Assembly: GCA_027575805.1 (NCBI GenBank)
Contig: JANBPU010000398.1
Coordinates: 1 to 12,964 of the forward strand
Direction of reading: 5' to 3'
DNA length: 12,964 bases
From: Mycoemilia scoparia
Lineage: Eukaryota; Kickxellomycota; Kickxellomycetes; Kickxellales; Kickxellaceae
The position numbers and the translations under genes were made by a program. How positions within the stretch are numbered: position 1 is the stretch's first letter; each line of letters opens with the position of its first letter. Under the pieces are notes generated by a model that ran no database searches, was not told the origin of the DNA, and saw only the letters and a program-made list of their open reading frames with translations. Shown one piece after another: positions 8,306 through 12,964 of this stretch.

Positions 8306-8334
8306 GGCCACTATCAACATCATTGATAATGGCC
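8306..8334. repeat. Short foldback with 5-nt loop
   Basis: GGCCACTATCAA pairs with TTGATAATGGCC around the loop CATCA: eleven of twelve positions are Watson-Crick, and the remaining one (C opposite A) would be G-U on the minus-strand transcript. It is not followed by a T-run. In a eukaryotic context a terminator role is unlikely. Confidence 0.55.
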
Positions 8335-8475
8335 ATGTATGATCCCAAAGCCCCCGCAGATTGCACTATCATATGATGTATCTATCAGCTTCTGACCTTC
8401 TTGACCATACACATACGCATTCTAATTTCAAGGCCAAGGATAGAGCGACGTGCATTTTCCTTAGGGAAGGAGGCC

Positions 8476-8515
8476 GTGCATATGGCGTAATCCATATAAG
8501 GTCATATCCATATGG
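8476..8515. promoter_or_regulatory. CArG box with clustered CATATGG motifs
   Basis: CCATATAAGG at 8492-8501 fits the CC(A/T)6GG consensus bound by MADS-box factors (SRF/Mcm1/RlmA type) exactly. It is bracketed by CATATGG (8479-8485) and the palindrome CCATATGG (8508-8515). Which gene it would serve is unclear, because no gene is evident within 2 kb. Confidence 0.35.
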
Positions 8516-8609
8516 CTTGATGCTTATATATAATAGGCACAAATCAATCAAGCGCACCCAACATACTACGATATCAAAAGAGCAGCATCACACACCAGAG
8601 TAATCCAAA

Positions 8610-8697
8610 ATACTAATAGGAATGGATATGATTAAGCATTTTATTACTCCTATGGAGGTAACCGTATGTCACATACACAGATACTAATAGGAATGGA
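8610..8697. repeat. Direct repeat pair of 17 bp
   Basis: ATACTAATAGGAATGGA occurs at 8610-8626 and again, without mismatch, at 8681-8697, 71 bp apart start to start. Between them is a near-palindrome, TTACTCC-TAT-GGAGGTAA (8644-8661). This could be a local duplication scar or a repeated binding site. Confidence 0.8.
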
Positions 8698-9207
8698 GGC
8701 ACAGCAGATGAATCGAATGTTCCATAATAAAGACAACAAAAAAGACAACTACTCCTGTTGATCTTTTTGGGTGTTACAAGAGAGAGAGAGGAGGATATGG
8801 AGAGACAGGGCAATAGGGATTATTGGATGCAAGCTGCTAATACTCTAAAGGATCTTCAATACAATGAGATGCGTCCATCTATTCTTTCTTTCCCCTATAT
8901 CCCTTCCACCCTCAAATCTCTTTCTCTGAGGCTGTCTTGTGCTTCAATCAGCCTAGTCTCAGCCAATAAGCGATTAACAAACCACCATGCCTCACACCTC
9001 TCTCTCTCTCTCCCCTGCTTGGAAGTACAACTTTGTAGCTAAATCTTTCAAATTCTCACCACAATAGATCCATGGTTTTTAAAACCCCGATTCCCTTTCT
9101 TTATGATGTGACAGGGTGTTATGTGATTAGTAAATGATGTGGGCGAGCAATCTTTTTGCAAATTTATACAGAAAATAGAGCTGACGAGCTATTATGTAGA
9201 GATTGAA
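8698..9207. other. Intergenic stretch with no assignable gene
   Basis: The content includes a plus-strand AATAAA (8726-8731), a (TC)n tract near 8998-9012 and a CCAAT-box match (AGCCAATAAG, about 8960-8969). An open plus-strand frame of 81 codons starts at ATG 8797 and ends at 9042. Its first 27 codons have a plausible protein-like composition, but the rest becomes Ser/Leu-rich over the CT-rich DNA. I do not call it a gene. Confidence 0.4.
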
Positions 9208-9277
9208 GGATTATAGGTTGGATCTATGAGGATTGCCAAGCAATCCCCACCAATTCCAAATCCAACCAGAATAATCC
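9208..9277. repeat. 70-nt nested foldback, possible structured RNA
   Basis: Three stems nest. GGATTAT (9208-9214) pairs with ATAATCC (9271-9277), GGTTGGAT (9216-9223) with ATCCAACC (9260-9267), and GGATTGC (9230-9236) with GCAATCC (9240-9246) around a 3-nt loop. Small internal loops separate them. Every stem is perfect. The size and shape recall small-RNA precursors or a solo foldback element, but a transcript is not shown and no relative is visible in the window. Confidence 0.55.
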
Positions 9278-9742
9278 CTCATCATCCCATCCTCAACCAC
9301 TGCTATCCCCCTATTTAATTATGTGTTCCCCTTATTGCTCTAGATCCCTCCGCACCCACTAACTAACTAACTATCTTTCTCTTGTATATTATATCCCTTT
9401 AGGCATAATATATCACTGTTTTTCAACTGTACTATATTTTCTTTTTATTATTGTTGTTGCTGTTGATGTTGTCGCTCTTTAAAAAATCCAATAAACCATA
9501 TTATGACAGTTATTATTGTACTATGCTGACGAATTCCATGTGTCACCCTTGCTATCTTTCTTTTTCTGTGAATCCCACATAGCTGCTAAAAACAATTCTA
9601 CAAAGAATATACTTTGGCAATAATACAAACACATCTTCTTGGCTATCGATCTATCTATCTACCTACCATATAACAATAGCAGTATGATCCCACAGCAAAT
9701 ATTAATGGAAGTAAAGAGTATTCCATTTCCAAGATCTTTTAT
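9278..9742. other. Intergenic stretch with an isolated acceptor-like signal
   Basis: Tandem CTAAC units (about 9355-9372) are followed by a CT-rich run and TTTAG ending at 9402. On the plus strand this is a good branch point, pyrimidine tract and 3' splice site. No matching donor or coding exon is evident nearby. A tetranucleotide (ATCT)n run lies near 9648-9660, and a plus-strand AATAAA is at 9490-9495. No gene is seen. Confidence 0.35.
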
Positions 9743-9813
9743 TACACTCACTCACTCACTCACGGGTAATTCAATTCCTTTAAACCAATGCGTTGAGTGA
9801 GTAGGTGAGTGTA
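9743..9813. repeat. 71-nt foldback built on a CACT-type microsatellite
   Basis: TACACTCAC (9743-9751) pairs perfectly with GTGAGTGTA (9805-9813). After one wobble and one mismatch, nine more pairs follow (9754-9762 with 9794-9802), leaving a loop of about 31 nt. One arm is a clean CACT repeat and the other is its diverged complement. The inverted structure may have arisen by slippage or by inverted duplication. Confidence 0.6.
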
Positions 9814-10516
9814 GTTTATAGCAATTTAAAGAATACTAATCACTATTAGCATTATTATGAATTGGAGATGAGTTATCGGATAATAACTGATTGGCTTTTT
9901 ATCAACATGCATATTCAAATGGTTGCGAAATGATATGAGAGCCACATATCTCATTATGGTTCAAATGATATTTCTCTCTCTATCATTGGATAAATATTAT
10001 ATTATAGCCACAACCTCATTGTTTTTAGTTTTTTTTTCTTGAAACCAGAAACCTAACCTAACCCAACTATAAAAGGAAAATGGGGAATGACAAAGAGCTT
10101 TTGTTGAGTTTCGAAATTTAGTATCATAATACATGAACCACGCCCTAAAACACACACGCGCGCACACACACACAAGGGGCTTTTGTAGGATGATGTATGA
10201 ATCTGCAATTAAACGCAATCAATGATACATTCATGTATGTATGTGTAAATAGGGGTAATGGTACTAATAAAACTGATACCAAAACAAGTAAATACAGATA
10301 GATGTATATTAAATGGAGGCATTACATTATATGTATGGTACTTTATAAATCCAAGCAGAATGTTCCTTCTGGCTCAGCCGATTGTACTATTGCTACCTGA
10401 GATGCAGATGTTCCATTTGTACATGTGAGTCGAGATACAATTGGTGCCCTTTGATACAATTTATGTAATTCTTAAAGCAATAAGAACCATGTCAGCAGCA
10501 GCAGTAGTAGTAGTAA
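9814..10516. other. Intergenic stretch; alternating purine-pyrimidine tract
   Basis: No gene is visible. From 10150 to 10174 there are 25 bases of strict AC/GC alternation with a CGCGCG centre, a classic Z-DNA-prone sequence. ACCTAACCTAACCC at 10051-10064 resembles a very short telomere-like repeat. CAG and TAG triplet runs lie at 10495-10515. The base composition is strongly AT-rich. Confidence 0.5.
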
Positions 10517-10962
10517 CCGCTGTATAATAGTAACTTAATTCTTGGAAAAGTAAGAATTCTAGAAATATCTTGCTTTTGTGTTACTAACACTATTACCACA
10601 GTGATATCTGTAAAACTGGAAGCAATTGGTGTAACATGTGTATTATTAAACTGTATGTAGAGTGGGCTTAAACAGCTGTAGGGTATAGGCAAAAGGGTGA
10701 GTTAGTGGTCCAGGAAGAAGAAAATGCAGCTCACCAATTGAGTTAGTTAACATTCCTTTTGGATCTTTAACTTTCTTTCTTTTCAGTATATCACCCGCCC
10801 ACCATCTCACATAAAAATGTTAATGTGAATGTAAAGGTATGGGGCCAATATATGAACAACTATTTGTCATCCAAAAAATGGTATCCGAGCCCTACATACC
10901 CATTCGGGGAGATTCAAGCGAGTGAATATGTATGTTTGATAGAATTCGTTCTCGGAGCATAA
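10517..10962 (+). other. Candidate small spliced unit with a good intron signature
   Basis: On the plus strand a frame is open from 10517 to a possible donor GTATGT at 10653. A second donor, GTGAGT, is at 10697. A textbook 3' splice site ends at 10786: CTTTAAC, then a pure pyrimidine run, then CAG. Splicing 10653-10786 (134 nt) joins the frame to a second open run of 57 codons ending at TAA 10960-10962; AATAAA follows immediately (10963-10968). There is no ATG in the first exon and the product is not recognised. Open runs of this length occur by chance in this DNA, so it may be a decayed gene, a non-coding transcript or coincidence. Confidence 0.22.
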
Positions 10963-10968
10963 AATAAA
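10963..10968 (+). terminator. AATAAA hexamer
   Basis: A canonical polyadenylation hexamer directly after the stop of the open run at 10789-10962. The placement suits a 3' end but is closer to the stop than usual. Confidence 0.2.
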
Positions 10969-11696
10969 CAAAAAAACTCGGTATGCATGCATCACATTAC
11001 CCGACCATAACAAACAAAGCAAAGTAACCAAGAAAAAATCCCAAGAAATAATTTTCTGATAAATCGTGGGATATTAGTATCAACATTTCAAGTTTTATTG
11101 TTATTGCCAAATTGGAATTTTCGATATTTAAATTTCATTGTTGTTGGATGCTCCTCCCCATACTTTTCTTTGCAAATCACAGCATCACTACAAGAATAGG
11201 TGTAATATATAGAAGCACGATCCACTATAATTTGCAATTTCCACAACCACAATGACAGCAATATTGAATAGAATGAATATCTTGGCATTTCTATCAAAAT
11301 TACAAATATAAAATGTTTAACTATGGTGGTGGTGGCTGTAGTGTGAATACAGTAAGTACGAAAGAATGTAATGCAGCCAAGACTCTTGCTGTCTCTATCC
11401 GTTTTATAATTCCACTCAGAATCTGAACGCTGATACCATCATATAACCACACCACGCTTATCGAACAAAAGAATCTTCCAACATCATAAGTTTTGACTTT
11501 CTAGCATTCTATAGATTTAGTTGGTGAGATTTGTGTGAGCAAATGGTTTGTCGCGTCCAATACAAATATTAATATGTACTTGATGATGGCAAGAAACTTT
11601 TAGCTATTAGAATTGATCGAGCGATCAAGACTTTACCAATGTATAGAGGTTCAGCTATTCACATATAACTACTCCTCAAATCAAAATAATACCGTA
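10969..11696. other. Intergenic stretch, nothing supported
   Basis: AT-rich DNA with one minus-strand run of about 65 codons (11088-11288 from its first ATG) of no recognisable type. A GTAAGT donor-like site at 11352 follows a short ATG frame that is already closed by TGA. No RNA gene is seen, and no repeat beyond a short (TGG)n run near 11324. Confidence 0.4.
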
Positions 11697-11811
11697 TGGA
11701 TCATAATTTTTGAAGGGTGAAAGTTTACTAGTAAAACTGGACATTCATTTAGCTGTGGTTGTGCCTATAATTATTGGTTCCCAAAATCCACCCTTCAAAA
11801 ATTATTGCCCA
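11697..11811 (+). mobile_element. MITE-like element, copy C, with TA flanks
   Basis: A 115-bp element begins TGGATCATAATTTTTGAAGG and ends CCTTCAAAAATTATTGCCCA. The terminal inverted repeats are about 23 bp with a few mismatches. The interior ATTTAGCTGTGGTTGTGCC-TATAATTATTGG matches copies A (reverse) and B. It is bounded by TA at 11695-11696 and TA at 11812-11813, as expected for a Tc1/mariner-type TA target duplication. There is no coding capacity, so it must be mobilised in trans if it is active at all. Confidence 0.8.
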
Positions 11812-12269
11812 TATATTTACAACACTACGCATCTAGCTCTTTCCTAACATGTGCTGCTTCCTTGAGATATCCCACAAACATTTTCAACTACAACATAATT
11901 GCTATCGCCATTCCTGTATAAAACAATCAAACTAGAATACTGTTTCACTATCTAGCCAAAAATTCTTTATAGAACAAATATTTCGATCTCCCCTTACAAA
12001 TACATATACACACACATATATATATATATTTCTCTTTCTTATTATCGCGTTTTTTTGGTTTATTTGTTTGCTAGGTAGATCTACCAGATACAGTGATCCT
12101 TTAACCTGAGAGAATTCCAATCAAACAGCTATTCTATTAAAAATGTTTTGTTGTAGTCTTATCACAACTATCGATTCTAATTAGAAATCCGTGAACTTAT
12201 ATTCTGGTCCACTCTTTTAGTTTGATATTTTACACTTCTCAAATTTAGATAGTACCAAAAAATTATTCC
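11812..12269. other. Intergenic stretch with simple repeats
   Basis: No gene is seen. An alternating TA/CA run covers about 12001-12029. GGTAGATCTACC at 12074-12085 is a perfect 12-bp palindrome. Confidence 0.5.
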
Positions 12270-12275
12270 TTTATT
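12270..12275 (-). terminator. AATAAA polyadenylation hexamer (minus strand)
   Basis: TTTATT on the plus strand gives AATAAA on the minus strand, 70 nt past the TAA of the candidate terminal exon at 12345-12477. A T-rich stretch follows on the minus strand. The spacing is normal for a fungal 3' UTR if that exon is real. Confidence 0.3.
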
Positions 12276-12344
12276 TTTCACTTTTAATTTATGTTAAAAA
12301 TTAAGAGAGAGAAAGAGACAGAAAGTAATACATTTTTCTAAGTG

Positions 12345-12477
12345 TTAAACCGCGTCATAGAAAAAGATGTAGATGTAGTTGACCATCTTGGAGGAATTGG
12401 CATTTCTCACTACTTTCTCACATTTGGCAAGTTCTCCATCAAAATGGAACAGACAGACTGGTATCCTCATGCATTGT
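12345..12477 (-). CDS. Candidate terminal exon of a gene entering from the right (partial)
   Basis: On the minus strand an ACTAAC branch-point match lies about 26 nt before TTTTCCAG, whose AG ends at 12478. The following frame (one base, then CAA TGC ATG) stays open for 44 codons to TAA at 12345-12347, with an AATAAA 70 nt further. The last 15 or so codons favour C in the third position, unlike the surrounding AT-rich DNA. The 44 residues contain IPVCLFHFDGE and end in IFFYDAV; I recognise no family. The plus strand is equally open in exact codon register (12342-12491, TAG at 12492-12494) and its translation also looks protein-like, so the strand is not settled. Confidence 0.3.
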
Positions 12478-12613
12478 CTGGAAAACACATTTAGGTAGAG
12501 TCTGTTAGTTTTAGAGGTGATAAAACCTAATTCTTCAAGGAAAAAGTAAATTTAATAGAAAGCGATCCAAAGAAAAAATATGTGCTAGTGAATAGTTTGG
12601 ATATTATATAGTC

Positions 12614-12784
12614 ATGGATCATAAGTGGCTTAGCAGCGGCTTAGATATGGCCGTTATTTTCGGAATTCCTATAGCTCCGTGGTGTGTTTGCTTCCCTGGA
12701 GAATACCAGGTCGCTCACTGCCTAACAGTTAGTATATTTGTTATTAACCAAGGTAGTGTATTATTCTGGTACACGCACCATTGA
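12614..12784 (+). CDS. Hypothetical 56-residue open frame, possibly an exon or gene fragment
   Basis: ATG at 12614 has G at -3 and +4, and the frame runs 56 codons to TGA at 12782. The product is hydrophobic around residues 10-22 (KWLSSGLDMAVIFGI, then P-rich) and has Trp and Cys residues. The LSSGLD segment loosely recalls a motif of oligopeptide transporters, but the match is a few residues and I do not make that call. It overlaps the next frame (12726 onward) and is upstream of nothing conclusive. It could instead be the complement of a minus-strand exon. Confidence 0.22.
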   Translation: MDHKWLSSGLDMAVIFGIPIAPWCVCFPGEYQVAHCLTVSIFVINQGSVLFWYTHH

Positions 12785-12800
12785 AGGGGACTACTCTGCC

Positions 12801-12964
12801 ATGTATACAATATTTTGGATTTATTATAGCCAAACAAAGATGGTTACATGGTCAATTCGTGGCTCGACTAAACACACTTTGGACGAGCCATTTTGCCAAT
12901 ACTGCAAGTGCGGCATCCAAAGCCAATTGGATCCAGCGAATACTCAAAACAAACAAGCCACACA
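12801..12964 (+). CDS. Hypothetical open frame truncated by the right edge
   Basis: The frame is open from 12726 to the end of the window (about 80 codons). The first Met in frame is at 12801 and a second at 12840. The translation contains a C-X2-C-X-C cluster (FCQYCKCG) that could bind zinc. It would continue outside the window. All three minus-strand frames also have open runs of about 30-40 codons within 12830-12964, so the openness may reflect locally lower stop density rather than coding. No family is recognised. Confidence 0.22.
   Translation, partial: MYTIFWIYYSQTKMVTWSIRGSTKHTLDEPFCQYCKCGIQSQLDPANTQNKQAT

Larger units (their letters stand above)
7290..8370. other. GC-richer island without a recognisable gene
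   Basis: Hand counts give about 48-58% GC per 60-bp line in parts of this stretch (7861-7980 is highest), against about 30-35% in lines further right. Several open frames of 65-90 codons exist on both strands, but none resembles a family I know and none stays open across the island. It could be a decayed gene or insertion, a non-coding transcript, or a gene of small exons that I cannot assemble. Two foldbacks (7356-7396, 8306-8334) lie inside. Confidence 0.5.

Noticed and set aside
7817..8372. Minus-strand frames of 68-82 codons in the GC-richer island
   Set aside because: They are in different frames, have no shared domain, and lack clear splice sites to join them. The composition alone explains the low stop density.
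8797..9042. 81-codon plus-strand frame
   Set aside because: The first third looks plausible, but the remainder is Ser/Leu-rich translation of a CT-rich tract. There is no family resemblance and no polyadenylation signal close behind.
10051..10064. ACCTAACCTAACCC, telomere-like
   Set aside because: Just over two units; too short to call an interstitial telomere repeat.
1..12964. tRNA, rRNA, CRISPR and snoRNA genes
   Set aside because: I looked for tRNA B-box cores, regularly spaced repeats, and C/D-box pairs (including the TGATGATG at about 7339) and found no supported candidate. A covariance-model scan could still find one.

Overview
The window looks like nuclear DNA from an early-diverging fungus. 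Mucoromycota (Mucorales-like) fits best, but I infer that only from overall AT-richness, a fungal-type vacuolar/plasma-membrane Ca2+-ATPase, fungal-style splice signals and AATAAA signals. Nothing looks bacterial: there are no operons or ribosome binding sites, and I saw no tRNA, rRNA or CRISPR array.

One gene is certain. A P2B-type Ca2+ pump (Pmc1/PMCA family) fills 779-5641 on the minus strand as a single uninterrupted frame of 1620 codons, counted from the first real ATG at 5641. All catalytic motifs and ten membrane segments are intact. It is unusually long because of three low-complexity expansions: one in the N-terminal region and two in the nucleotide-binding loop. Upstream, the minus strand has no ATG from 6731 down to 6100, then a 5' splice donor, a branch point and an acceptor near 5751, and again no ATG down to the start codon. 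I read this as a long, ATG-depleted, spliced 5' leader.

Three copies of one short MITE-like element flank this unit. Two lie back to back (176-276 and 286-383) beyond the 3' end of the pump gene, and one (11697-11811, with TA on both sides) is about 11 kb away.

From about 6.7 to 12.3 kb no conventional gene is visible. This stretch holds a GC-richer island (about 7290-8370), four foldbacks (7356-7396, 8306-8334, 9208-9277, 9743-9813), a CArG box with CATATGG motifs, a 17-bp direct repeat, microsatellites, and scattered splice-site and AATAAA signals. The signals at 6842-6860 and 10653-10968 may belong to small spliced transcripts, but they are unproven.

The last 600 bp (12270-12964) carry overlapping short open frames on both strands, plus an acceptor-like site and an AATAAA. 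They probably contain part of another gene that continues past the right edge; its strand is unresolved. No multi-gene system is visible. The points most worth following up are the enlarged pump loop, the spliced ATG-free leader and the MITE family.
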